DNA from: Hydractinia symbiolongicarpus
Taxonomy: Eukaryota > Cnidaria > Hydrozoa > Anthoathecata > Hydractiniidae
Assembly (NCBI RefSeq): GCF_029227915.1
Contig: NC_079875.1
Location: 20,889,001 to 20,953,000, forward strand
Length of the DNA stretch: 64,000 nucleotides
Direction of reading: 5' to 3'
Positions 12,020-20,827 of this stretch are shown in pieces (within the stretch, counting starts at the first letter, position 1; each line of letters begins with the position of its first letter). The translations under genes and the position numbers were made by a program. The notes beneath the pieces are model-generated. The model worked only from the letters and a program-made list of their open reading frames with translations, had not been told where the DNA came from and made no database searches.

Positions 12020-13700
12020 CATGTTTGTTTAAAACGTGTTTGAGAACACCACAGGGGCTTCTTTTTTTCTTGACCTATACATAAAACAAAGTGTCTGAAA
12101 GATATTTAATTGGAATATGTTTAAAATGTTCATACGTTGAAACAAAGGCTTTGAATGTGTCAACTTGTTCTGAAAGGTAATTATTCTCGTGGCATGTTTT
12201 TGTTGCCGATAGAGAGACTCCAATTTAGTTTTGTGAGTACTACCCCAAACTATGTTTCTATAGTTCAAGTAGCTGTGAATAAAAGAGTAATATAACACCT
12301 AGAAATTTGATATTTTTCACGAGGTGAACTTTATCAATTCCTACTGCCTGTTCTGGAAGTAGGTAAAATATATATTTTTTTTGTGTGGTTGATGAAAAAG
12401 GATGTTTTTAGTCTTTTTTATATTTAGCGAAAGTTTGTTTGAATCAAACCAGTCCTTTAATTCTTTAACACTTTTTGCTTCATCGTGGCAAAAAGTGTTT
12501 CTATGTTATTATGCAAGCAAATTATATTAGTATCGTCCGCGAACATAATCGGCTGGAGTATATTAGAGAAATTTATTAGGTCGTTTACGTATATTAAAAA
12601 CAAAAGAGGACCGATTACACAAACAAGTAACTTTTAAACAAATCAAAGTCAGATCCATTGATACCATACACTTTCAATTTTCCCAGTAATATATCGTGAT
12701 CAACAGTGTCAAATGCTTTAGACAGGTCAATGAAAGTATACTGACCATTCTCAAACGAGTTTTGTATGTCATCAATAAGTTTCATTATTGCATGCTCTAT
12801 GGAGTGCTTATTTCTTAATCCAAACTGTTTTTCGTAAAATATTGCGTGATCAGTAAAATTATCTGTTATACATTATTTTTTCTAAAATTTTTGAAAATGT
12901 TAGCAAAATAGAAATTGGCCTATAGTTAATATATCTCAGTATCACATGATTTAAAAATTGGTGTCACTTTTGCAACTTTAAATTTATTAGGAAATACACC
13001 CAGTGATATTGACTTACTGAAAATTTGTGGATTACAAGTCTTATTGCTGAAAATGTGTCTATTACGACATTACTGCAAATATTGTCATAGCCAGGTGCTT
13101 TATTGCGTTTTAAGCTTTATAAAAGCTGTATCTAATTCATTTATTGGTAACGGGTAATTGTTATGTTTAAATGTACATTTAGTATGTCGTATAGTCTTTA
13201 TTGTTTCTAATATTTGCTGCTAGACTAGGTCCTACGGTAACAAAGAAATCGTTAAATGCATTAGCAATTTCATTTTCATTTTCTATTACAGTTTCACTCC
13301 TATTCACTTTTTCTTGGAAAACGCTTTCAGTACTGTGTCTTTGCTATCACTTCTTTCATTACGGACCATGTCTTTTTGGCAACGGCTTTGTATTTATTTA
13401 ACAGGTTTGTGTAGTGATTCTTCCTTGAAGATTTTCTCAGTTGTTCAAATAAGTTTTTATAAGTTTTTTAGTTTTCAATATCTTTAAACGACTTACACTG
13501 TTTGACATAAAGCTTTTATTTTGATGACTTTATCAAGCCCTTTGTTATCCATGGGGATTGCAGCGATTTGGTTTTAATGCAATTTTTTTTTAGTAATAAA
13601 GAATTTTTCACTTTCTTGTGAAAATATATTTAAGAAGAGCGCATATGATTGGTTTACATCCATTGTACTAAATTGGTCAACGTCAGGGAACATTCAAGGA
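12020..13700 (-). pseudogene. LINE reverse-transcriptase fragment, decayed
   Basis: Read on the minus strand in shifting frames, this is the RT half of a non-LTR retrotransposon. Near 12780-12690 it shows FIDLSKAFDTVDHDILL. Near 12620-12520 come the palm words LLFLIY and FADDT. The open stretch 12298-12029 has the typical C-terminal words IHSYLNY, IVWGS and QLNIFQ. Frameshifts and stops break it throughout, and the endonuclease half is absent. The family is APE-type, CR1/Jockey-like. It is a dead 5'-truncated copy, and its C-terminus resembles the fragment in lamin intron 1. Confidence 0.85.
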
Positions 13701-13810
13701 AGTCTGCGCTGATTTTTAGCCATCACACGAATTCTATAAAGCGAAAACTACTCCGTCCAACCCTTTTCTATTTCTCTTTCTTGTGATCATTCTCCAGTTC
13801 CAAAAAACAA

Positions 13811-14191
13811 ATGTTTATTCGAGCTTGGTTAGGTAATAAGTCGGTCGTAAAATTGAATTTCCGCGGATTTTTAACGAAATCAGAAGTAGTACAAAACCGT
13901 AGAGATAGTAGTCCTTTCTTAGGACAGATCAAGGACACAATAAAAATTGCTCACACTATCCCTGAGTATAAGGTATGTATCAAGTTATGGATTGACTTAT
14001 TGTTTTCATTGTTTCGCGGTGTAATGAAACCGTTAATGAAACCGTTAGGTATCAAGTTGGAAGACGTAGCACTTGTGAAAAACCAAGAGTTTCCTGATGA
14101 AATTTTATGGACAGTCCAAGAAAAAAAAATCTTTTACATAAAAGTTAGAAAGAAAAAAAAACATGGAAAGTTTGTTAGAATTATTTTTTGA
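13811..14191 (+). CDS. unrecognised 126-aa ORF of the virus-like island
   Basis: An ATG-started ORF of 126 codons, with no function that I recognise. The central part (about residues 50-80) is hydrophobic and basic, and the C-terminus is very lysine-rich, encoded by A-runs at about 14122-14162. A 12-bp direct duplication makes the peptide MKPLMKPL. It overlaps the next ORF by 29 bp in another frame. The A-runs at the overlap are a natural slippage site, so the two could be one gene broken by an indel. It opens the island of compact plus-strand ORFs that runs to 17059. Whether it is expressed is unknown. Confidence 0.4.
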   Translation: MFIRAWLGNKSVVKLNFRGFLTKSEVVQNRRDSSPFLGQIKDTIKIAHTIPEYKVCIKLWIDLLFSLFRGVMKPLMKPLGIKLEDVALVKNQEFPDEILWTVQEKKIFYIKVRKKKKHGKFVRIIF

Positions 14192-14408
14192 CTTTCTATC
14201 TGGGCATGCTGAGATTACAGACGATGTGCTTTGGAATTACAGGGAAGCCCCTTGGAATTCAAAAAAATTATCTCATCACTCCAATTTTGACTTATGCTGG
14301 GTAGATTCGCTTTTTGGACATCATGAATGGGACTGGGATGCTATTTCCGAATCAAAAAATATAGACCATAAGTGGTTTGAAGGTTGCACCAGCCCGAACT
14401 ATATATAA
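14163..14408 (+). pseudogene. WDW-repeat ORF, giant-virus-like
   Basis: An 81-codon ORF. After an acidic N-terminus it shows YREAPWNSKKLSHHSNFD and then HHEWDWDAISESKNID, spaced about 25 residues apart. They are two copies of a PW-x-W-x2-(L/I)S-x-N-x-(N/I) pattern. I associate this type of repeat with uncharacterised proteins of large DNA viruses, recalled and not checked. The first copy has lost its second Trp (PWNS instead of PWNW). The ORF stops after two repeats, where such proteins are usually much longer, so I treat it as a truncated relic. It overlaps the ORF at 13811-14191 by 29 bp. Confidence 0.5.
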
Positions 14409-14637
14409 TATTTTGACATTCTTCCTTTGTGTCTATGTACCACTGATCAAAGAGATGCACCTGTGCCTTGTTCTGGTATTGATACAATCTGCACAACCGC
14501 TTTTCAAATTGCTGGGTTAATATCTGTATATCCCAGCTTTGTGTTGGTTTCAAAATAACGCGTAAAAGATCATTTTTGGACATCGTTGTGAGATGTATTT
14601 TAAATCCCATAGAGCGCCAATACATCGATTCATCCAC
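14341..14637 (-). CDS. unrecognised 98-aa ORF
   Basis: An open frame of 98 codons on the minus strand, partly antisense to the end of the WDW-repeat ORF. It has a protein-like composition (an N-terminus with MDESMYWRSMGF, a Gln/Tyr/Leu-rich middle). It has no motif that I recognise and no clear Kozak or promoter context beyond the regulatory cluster about 150 bp upstream at 14790-14880. It could be a true fragment of the island or a chance frame. Confidence 0.25.
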   Translation of the reverse strand: MDESMYWRSMGFKIHLTTMSKNDLLRVILKPTQSWDIQILTQQFEKRLCRLYQYQNKAQVHLFDQWYIDTKEECQNIIYSSGWCNLQTTYGLYFLIRK

Positions 14638-14787
14638 TTGTAATTAAGCTTTGATAGTAGCGACTTGGTTAACAGCCATAGGCTATGTTTCCTGGGGTTC
14701 AGGCTTAAATCCTCCACTTCTCCCCCTCTCCCCTGGCACCCACCGTAAAATGTACGACCCCATGTAAACTGTACACGAAAATATTTT

Positions 14788-14880
14788 CGCTGTCATAGCA
14801 ACCACATGACGTCATTAAAATCTACTGCTGCGCATGCGCAAAACCTTCAACGATATCCAACAGATTGTGACGTCATCATG
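14788..14880. promoter_or_regulatory. RFX, CRE, NRF1, CRE site cluster
   Basis: Within 90 bp I see GTCATAGCAAC (matches an RFX/X-box half), ATGACGTCAT (full CRE, about 14807), TGCGCATGCGCA (full palindromic NRF1 site, about 14829) and GTGACGTCAT (second CRE, about 14868). These are factor sites conserved across animals and typical of CpG-type or bidirectional promoters. The nearest ORFs are the relic repeats downstream and the minus-strand ORF upstream. No host exon was found, so the target gene is unclear. Confidence 0.5.
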
Positions 14881-14994
14881 TGCCAATTAAATCAGGGAAT
14901 CCCCTAATTTAAAATTTTCTGTCCGTTTGTTCGAGGATCCTAATCCAGAATTTTAACAAAAAAACGATAAACATGAGTAGTTGATTCAGAAATA

Positions 14995-15500
14995 TCTTTG
15001 CACAATTAATCGAGACGGATCCCCTTCGACTCAAGACACAGGAACTGTGTAATAACGCAATTGAGGCAGATCGAGTACGGTCCGGATCAATTCAAGACCC
15101 AGGAAATGTGCAGCAAGGTAGTTGAGGAGTAGCTCTGAATGTTCGAGCATGTTCCGGAGGATCTAAAACACAAGAAATGTGCAACGACGGGGTTGAAGAG
15201 GATCCTTGGTTGATCGAGTATGTTCCGGAGCTTCTCATGACTCAGGAAATGTGTAACAATGCAGTTGAATGGAATCCCGATCTGCTCAAGCCAAAGTGAA
15301 TCCCGGACTAGTTTGTTGCTCCGGATATGTGTAGGAAGGTTGGGGTTGAGTTTGAATTACTCCATGCCTATCGCTAGCGTAAAGCACAGAAGGTTCAAAT
15401 TAAAAAGGAACTACTTCCGATAACTTGGCATCCAGATCGATATTGGGATTGATACATGCCAGAGGACGAAAAGCAAGTGATTTCCAAATTATTGGAGCCC
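14995..15500 (+). pseudogene. decayed VPDxFKTQEMC-repeat gene
   Basis: Several copies of a KTQEMCN-type motif can be read at about 15035, 15090, 15165 and 15240, in more than one frame and interrupted by stop codons. Examples are VEEDPWLIEYVPELLMTQEM and the following CNNAVE. The end carries KKELLPITWHPDRYWD followed by a stop and then YMPEDEK, which looks like the C-terminal tail of the same family. At least two in-frame stops and one frameshift show that it is dead. It lies directly upstream of a related open copy (15546-15956), so a tandem pair existed, of which one decayed. Confidence 0.7.
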
Positions 15501-15514
15501 TAATTCAAAAAAAA

Positions 15515-15545
15515 AAATATTGATCAAAAAAATTTTAATAAATAA
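15515..15545 (+). promoter_or_regulatory. TATTGATCA motif upstream of repeat ORF
   Basis: An A-run, then TATTGATCA (15518-15526), then an A/T block reaches directly to the ATG at 15546. The same TATTGATCA core recurs at 16228-16236 and 16481-16489 in matching A-rich context, and nowhere else that I noticed in the window. The position just before an ATG suggests a promoter-like element. Its role is inferred only. Confidence 0.4.
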
Positions 15546-15956
15546 ATGAGTGCTTCAGATTTGTCCAGAGAAAAATATAGAAAAATAAAAAACTCCCTGT
15601 GTGATCAAGTTCCAGATGAATTCAAGGCGCAGGAAATGTGCATCGAAGTTTTGGAACGTTATTTTTGTATGATCGAGCATGTTCCGGATCGATTCAAGAC
15701 TCAGGAAATGTGTAATAGGGTAGTTGCAAAAGCTCCCTGTATGATCAAGTATGTTCCAGATGAATTTAAGACGCAGGAAATGTGTCATAGAGCCCTTGAA
15801 AAAAATCCACTCCTGCTCAAGTTTGTTCCGGATAAATTCAAGTGCACATACTATTGCCTGAGAGCTGTTGAAGAAGATCCCACTCTGATTGCATATGTTC
15901 CAGATTATCTCATGAGTAAATATACATTCACGGGAGTCGTTGAAGATGATAAATAA
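15546..15956 (+). CDS. 24-residue repeat protein, KTQEMC family
   Basis: An open ATG-to-stop frame of 136 codons. After about 21 residues it consists of 24-residue repeats beginning VPDEFKAQEMC, VPDRFKTQEMC, VPDEFKTQEMC and VPDKFKCTYYC, then a partial VPDYLMSKYTF. Each unit ends with an acidic and hydrophobic stretch such as ALEKNPLLLKF, consistent with a helical solenoid. I recall very similar repeats in uncharacterised proteins of giant viruses and related sequences, but cannot verify it here. Function is unknown. The ATG is preceded by an A/T-rich block containing TATTGATCA. It has fewer repeats than I would expect for the family and lacks the WHPDRYWD tail seen in the dead copy upstream. 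Confidence 0.6.
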   Translation: MSASDLSREKYRKIKNSLCDQVPDEFKAQEMCIEVLERYFCMIEHVPDRFKTQEMCNRVVAKAPCMIKYVPDEFKTQEMCHRALEKNPLLLKFVPDKFKCTYYCLRAVEEDPTLIAYVPDYLMSKYTFTGVVEDDK

Positions 15957-16061
15957 AATAAATGTGTATCAACCGTAGATTAATTAAAGATTTGGAGGAT
16001 CGGGCTCGTGATTTAGAATAGAATAGGATTTTATGTATCATTAGAAACATAAAATAAAACA

Positions 16062-16433
16062 ATGAAAGAACAGTGCGATGATTGTGAATATGTGTTTGAT
16101 GCCTATGATAGATGCAAATGTGGGAGAAAACTTATGGTGCAAGGTAAAATATTATGTTGGCATTGTTATCATGAATATACGTTGTATAACGGTGGTTTTT
16201 GTAAGGTTTTTGACGACCAAATAAAAGTATTGATCAAAAAATTTTGTATAAATAAAATAACTGTTAAAGAATGGTATATACCGGAACATCTAAACGCTGA
16301 GGAGATGTGCATCATAGCTTTTAAAAAGAACTATCGTATGTTTGAGTATATTCCAGATGACTTCAAAACGCACGACATGTGCATCAGAGCTTTTGAAAAT
16401 TCAGTCTCAACATGGTTCTGCTCATCATCATGA
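16062..16433 (+). CDS. zinc-ribbon plus KTQEMC-repeat ORF
   Basis: An open frame of 123 codons. The N-terminus has a cysteine set at residues 5, 8, 18, 20, 32 and 35 (CDDC, CKC and CWHC), which looks like a zinc-ribbon or similar metal site. From about residue 72 it carries two units of the 24-residue repeat (IPEHLNAEEMC and IPDDFKTHDMC) and then ends abruptly in STWFCSSS, which does not fit the repeat. The C-terminus is therefore probably frame-shifted or truncated. A TATTGATCA block, intergenic elsewhere in the island, lies inside this frame near residues 56-60. The ORF may thus be a fusion of two formerly separate units. Function unknown. Confidence 0.5.
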   Translation: MKEQCDDCEYVFDAYDRCKCGRKLMVQGKILCWHCYHEYTLYNGGFCKVFDDQIKVLIKKFCINKITVKEWYIPEHLNAEEMCIIAFKKNYRMFEYIPDDFKTHDMCIRAFENSVSTWFCSSS

Positions 16434-16477
16434 ATTTGTTTCAATGCATCTTGTATTTTTTGTGACCAAAAAATAAA

Positions 16478-16512
16478 AAGTATTGATCAAATAAAAAATA
16501 AAATAAAAGAGA
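16478..16512 (+). promoter_or_regulatory. third TATTGATCA block
   Basis: TTTTTGTGACCAAAA, an A-run and TATTGATCA (16481-16489) are followed by A/T-rich sequence. The block aligns with the one at about 16208-16240 (TTTTTGACGACCAAA, then TATTGATCA). It lies upstream of the broken ORF at 16570. Confidence 0.35.
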
Positions 16513-16569
16513 TGTTTAAATGTTTAAATTTGGAGATCAAATTATTAAATCAAAAGAATTTTACAATAA

Positions 16570-17059
16570 TGTCACACCCCAAGTGTCGAAGATGTGAACC
16601 TTGAAAATCTAGTTGTGAGTGAGTAAATTCCGGCTAACAAAGGTAAAGATGAACGGTTTATGATTGGTTATTATGATCAAGACGCCAAGTGTGTTTTAGT
16701 GTGTTGTAATTTATTTGCATTATCTTTATATAGTTGATCAAGAACTATATGAAATAAATGAATGTACTTCGAAAGAGGCAAAAGAATTGAAAGTTCCTCA
16801 TTATTCTAAACTAAGTAAGGATGTTGAGGCAATTCGCAAAGCTAAGTACAAGGATATTTTAACGCAAGCAGACGGTCCTTATTGCAAACCTTGTGTTGAA
16901 ATTGCATATGAAAAAAATCTTGAAAAATATTTCCAAGATCTCGCTAAAAAATCGCGATATACGTCAATGGGACATGGTGGGAATCTACGGATCAATGCTG
17001 ATACTGGTGATGTGATTGGTCATTACGACGTAGATTTTAGGGATGGCATTGTTCGTTAA
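16570..17059 (+). pseudogene. broken unrecognised ORF at end of virus-like island
   Basis: The longest open stretch, 16715-17059, encodes about 114 residues without an ATG start, including YCKPCVEIAYEKN (a CxxC pair) and SMGHGGNLRINADTGD near the C-terminus. Upstream, in another frame, MIGYYDQDAKCVL is readable. Still further up, an ATG at 16570 opens a short CRRC-containing peptide that stops early. This pattern fits one gene broken by at least one frameshift and a stop. I do not recognise the family. The stop at 17057-17059 lies about 8 bp from the truncated end of the LINE on the other strand. Confidence 0.45.
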
Positions 17060-17066
17060 GTTGGAT

Positions 17067-18495
17067 TTCCATGAGAGTAGTAAACGAAGCTTGTCAGACA
17101 TTTTCTTGTAAAGACTTATAAAGTGATGTTTTATTGACAAAGTCTGGTCGAGAACAGTCCCAAGATATCGATATTCGGTGGTTGAGTTAATTAGCTTTTC
17201 GTGATTTCCAAGTTCAAGGTTGATCCGTTTTTATTTAAATTTTTGCGAGTGCCGAATATCATCGATTCGGTTTTCCCAGCCTTCAGATTTAATACAAGTT
17301 CGTTTTCAATGAAGTACCTGTCTACGTTTATTAACTCAGTGTTGAAGCCGATCTTAAGTTGCTGGCTTGTTTTTCGTCCAATGTATAACACGGTATCGTC
17401 CGCAAAGTTTAGTACTCTAGAATGTTTCAAACAATTTTCGAAATCATTGAAGTAGATTAAAAAGAGACAGGGTCCAAGAATGGACCCCTGTGGTACACCA
17501 CAAACAATGGGGTTGGGCTTAGACCATTGACCATTTACTTCACAAATCTGGGCGCGGTTAAACAAGTAGTCTGCGAACCAGTTTAGTGACAAACCTTTGA
17601 CTCCATAACTTCTTAGTTTTGACAGGAGAATGGAGTGGCTTAAAGTACCGAAAGCCTTCGACAGGTCAACGTAAAGCGCACTTGTTAAAATCCCTTTGTC
17701 CATCTCCTTCCTGATTTCCTCTGTCAGATAGAGTGTGGCTAATTCAGTAGATCGTTTTTTCCTGTATTCGTATTGGTTGGGTGTTAAAATTTCATTTTCT
17801 TAAAGATAGTTCACAAGTTGAACATAAACAGCTCTCTCCATTATTTTAGATATGACGGGTAGGATGGAGATCGGTCGATAGTTTGACATTTCGTCCATTT
17901 TCCCACCCTTGTGGAGTGGGATGACTTTCGCCAACTTCCATTCAGTTGGTATGGTGACTGTTTTAGCGACAAGTTGATGATGAACGATAAGGGACTTGAT
18001 AACGCTGTGGCTCCGTCTTTCAAAAGTCCTGATGGTATTTGGTCATAACCTGTAGCTTTCTTGCGCTGCAGCTTCTTCAGCTGACTTTCAACAAATACAT
18101 TTGAATCGTAAGTGAACGCAAAAACAGAATTCGTATTTTCATTCACTTCACTTGGCTTACCCCATATAAATTCCTTCATTAGCAGTGCAACAGATTTAAG
18201 TTTATTTGCACATGGGGAAAATATGAACAAAAACTACCAGCTTTTGTTAAGTTTTCTGCAGCCGATGTACATGTCCCATTGTTTTCCGACTTCCCTTTTG
18301 TTGGAAAATGCTTTTAATAATTTTCCAAAATTTTCTTGGGTTATTCTTGTTCTCGATAGGGAGGTTTTTGTGAAAACTGTTCTTTGCATTTTTTATCATG
18401 TTATTGCATCGGTTCTTTAGGTTTTTATAAAGACGCCAATCAGCACTGTTGCCTGATTTCCGTGCCTTCCTCAAGACAGTATCTCTCCGAGACAT
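17067..18495 (-). pseudogene. LINE reverse-transcriptase domain
   Basis: Readable frames give the fingers region (KKATGYDQIPSGLLK near 18050) and ALYVDLSKAFGTLSHSILL. CGVPQGSILGPCLFLIYFND and the catalytic FADDTVLY follow, then ENELVLNLKAGKTE. A frameshift near 17195 continues into EYRYLGTVLD and KMSDKLRLLL. The family has DLSKAFDTL, so G for D in AFG is a degenerate position. The thumb and C-terminal region are missing beyond 17067. Confidence 0.85.
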
Positions 18496-18528
18496 AGTTC
18501 TCCTAACCTCCTTACCTAACCACGGGCA

Positions 18529-19458
18529 CTAGCCTCCCTTCACTCTCTTTTGCATGAGCGGCGCGTGTTTATCGATTACGGTTAACAAAATATTTTTAAA
18601 ATAACTCCAAGCACTAATTACATCAGTTAATGTGTACAGATGCTTCCAATTTTGTTTATTTAATTCTTTTAAAAAATCATCATGGTTGTAGTTGGTACAA
18701 TTACGACAAGTAATTACTTTTTGTGGAAGTTTTGGACCAGTGTGTCTTCGAACGCAAGGGACGCAATCGTGATCGCCAATACTTAAGGTTATAACTTTTG
18801 TAGAACGAATTAGCGAGTGATTGTTTGTATAAATCAAATCTATAAGGGTGGTTGATTCCCTTGTTGTTCTCGTAGCCGCTGTTACCAACTGGTTAAATCC
18901 CTGGACAGCCATTAGCTCTCTAAATTTTATATGATCATTTTTATTTTTATAGTTAACATTAAAGTCGCCCATAATGATAACTTCTAGCGATAGGTCGTTA
19001 ACGGTCTCAAGCGTGTATTGAAAATGTTCTTTCCACTTCTTGTGTAAGTGAAGTGAATTGTCCGGGGGTCGGTACATACAGCAGATTAGATAATGTTTTG
19101 CTTTTTCCGTGCATATTTCGGATCCAAATGTTTTCTAAAAATTCACATTCAAGGCCTTCTCGTCGTTTCCAGTTTATATTCTCCGATACGTATATAGCAA
19201 CACCTCCTCCTAGGCCAATTTTTCGTCTCTTTTCTACAAACTGGAACCCCGGAATGCAAAACAAGCTATCTCGCTTTCGTGTACAATATGTGTCTCTGAG
19301 AGAGATAAAATTGAGTTTGTCTCTCCCGAAAATAAAGCCGTAAGATTTGGTAAACAATTTGTCAAACCTCTACAGTTTTGGTGAAATAACTTTACTCCTT
19401 TTCTGAAAGTAAAATCTGTTAATCTACCAAATTTCCATCGGCTTGTGGTCCTGGGCAC
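18529..19458 (-). pseudogene. LINE APE-like endonuclease domain
   Basis: Readable in three overlapping frames. KLFHQNCRGLTN is the start typical of these endonucleases. ILSLSETHI carries the catalytic Glu position. GGGVAIYVSENI follows, then MYRPPD, IIMGDFNVNY (the GDFN motif), LIDLIYTN and SIGDHDCV in place of the usual SDHxxV. This domain nicks the genomic target for target-primed reverse transcription. Frame breaks near 19240 and 19060 and the Ser-to-Gly change in the last motif mark it as inactive. Confidence 0.8.
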
Positions 19459-19760
19459 GCTTCAATATCTCCGGCTATCAATGAAAGTAGCGGTTAAATC
19501 AAACTGCGTTTTACGTAAGCTAAATTCCTGCTCTTTTGATACTACCATAAACAACCAAAAGAAATTGCAGCATCCACTCGTGTTAGATTTGTTGAAACTT
19601 CACTATTTGTGAACAGTGGCTTCTTTACAAGTATACCAATAATTAAAACAACAAAAATCTTTGTCAAGATCCAACTTGCGTCCGCTCTGTCTGCCATCAT
19701 GAATGAATGAAATAATAACAAGATAGCTGTACAGCTATGAAGCTGTGGAACCAATGTTAA

Positions 19761-20366
19761 AACGGAGCTGGGGTTTTTTTTGTTACTCTAGGATACACAA
19801 AGCCCATTTCTAATCATCGACGTATCGCAAGCCAATAAAAAACTTAAGCCCGCTTGCCTAGCATTTCCAACAGGTGATGCTAGACTAATTACTAAATATC
19901 GTGTTTTTAAACCTTCTCACAAACGCAAGACTGAAATATAATGAAATAAAGTTACATCATTTTTTGAGTAAATAAGGTTTCTAATAAAAGTTGTACCAAT
20001 AAAAGCATGTTTTAATAAAACAAAATCCCTGCATAGGAGCTAGTTTATGTCAATAAAGTATATGCAGCACCAAGAAAACATTAAGCATGGAAGATAAGAA
20101 ATTCATTAAAGCAACAAAAGGTTAGCATTGCAATTTAGGTTGACCACATAGTCCAGTTAAACCATTTCGCACAACCAGTGAGGAGTGCTTCCAGTAAAAC
20201 ATGGAGGTCTGCTATAGCCAAAACTGTCAGACGACATATTTCACTTAATCTGTTTCCCTATAAAGGTTGCAAAACTAATGTTAAACAATGACCGGTCAAG
20301 CAGTCAATACAATAAACCACATTAATTACCTCTCACAGACAAGATTGAATATGTATACATACTGTA
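19761..20366. other. intergenic, nothing recognised
   Basis: AT-rich DNA without a gene or delimited repeat that I can support. Confidence 0.5.
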
Positions 20367-20827
20367 CACGCTGTTTTTTATATATAAGAAACCAGTTTTG
20401 GCTACTGAGGCTCAAGTTTCTTATTTTTTTCTGATTTTAAGGCTAAAAGTTTCTTAACAGTTCTTAATTTTGACGACATGGAAGTAGATGAGCTTACCAA
20501 CGATGAAAACATTTTTGACCTATTTCTTTACAGTTCAAATGATTTTGTTTGTACACAAGTGATATATACTGGTGCTGTGTTAGTAGAATGAATATTGCTT
20601 CCTGATAATTCATATCGCTTTTGGAAATGAAGGGTTGTTTCTTTCTTAATATATAGTTCTAGTTTTGTCTGCTATTTGACCAATGCTAAGAGCTCACTGT
20701 AATATTTTCTGGAATAGTTTATGGTCTGGAGGAGCTTGAGGTACTGAGCCAAGCTAAGTTTCTTAATATTTTCAAATTTTGAGCCTCGGGTTTCTTATAA
20801 GCGTGTTTCTTATAATAAAAAAGTGTG
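20367..20827. mobile_element. MITE flanked by TA (Tc1/mariner-like)
   Basis: The left end CACGCTGTTTTTTATATATA and the reverse complement of the right end (CACACTTTTTTATTATAAGA) are near-matching inverted repeats. Both run into AAGAAAC and, further in, GAGGCTC words. A TA dinucleotide lies directly outside each end (20365-20366 and 20828-20829). The element is about 461 bp with no transposase ORF. TA flanks are characteristic of Tc1/mariner target duplication, so a non-autonomous derivative is likely. Confidence 0.65.

Larger units (their letters stand above)
17067..19760 (-). mobile_element. non-LTR retrotransposon (LINE), 3'-truncated copy
   Basis: A minus-strand element with, in order, a short hydrophobic leader ORF (19754-19542), an APE-type endonuclease (about 19458-18529) and a reverse transcriptase (about 18495-17067). 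Several frameshifts break the reading frame, so it is inactive. RT homology is readable to about 17067 and then stops without a 3' UTR or A-rich tail. The 3' end is therefore lost, by deletion or by a rearrangement at the boundary with the island. Clade is APE-type, Jockey/CR1-like. Confidence 0.85.

Noticed and set aside
15555-15788. 77-codon minus-strand ORF
   Set aside because: Antisense shadow of the 24-residue repeat ORF; its periodicity comes from that gene.
13811-17059. Bacterial operon or contamination
   Set aside because: No ribosome binding sites, no bacterial families, and the stretch is flanked by animal-type LINEs. Contamination by a viral contig is not excluded in principle, but the joined LINE sequences argue against it.
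17201-17455. 84-codon plus-strand ORF, and similarly 18112-18420 and 19053-19343
   Set aside because: They are antisense shadows of the LINE reverse transcriptase and endonuclease frames.
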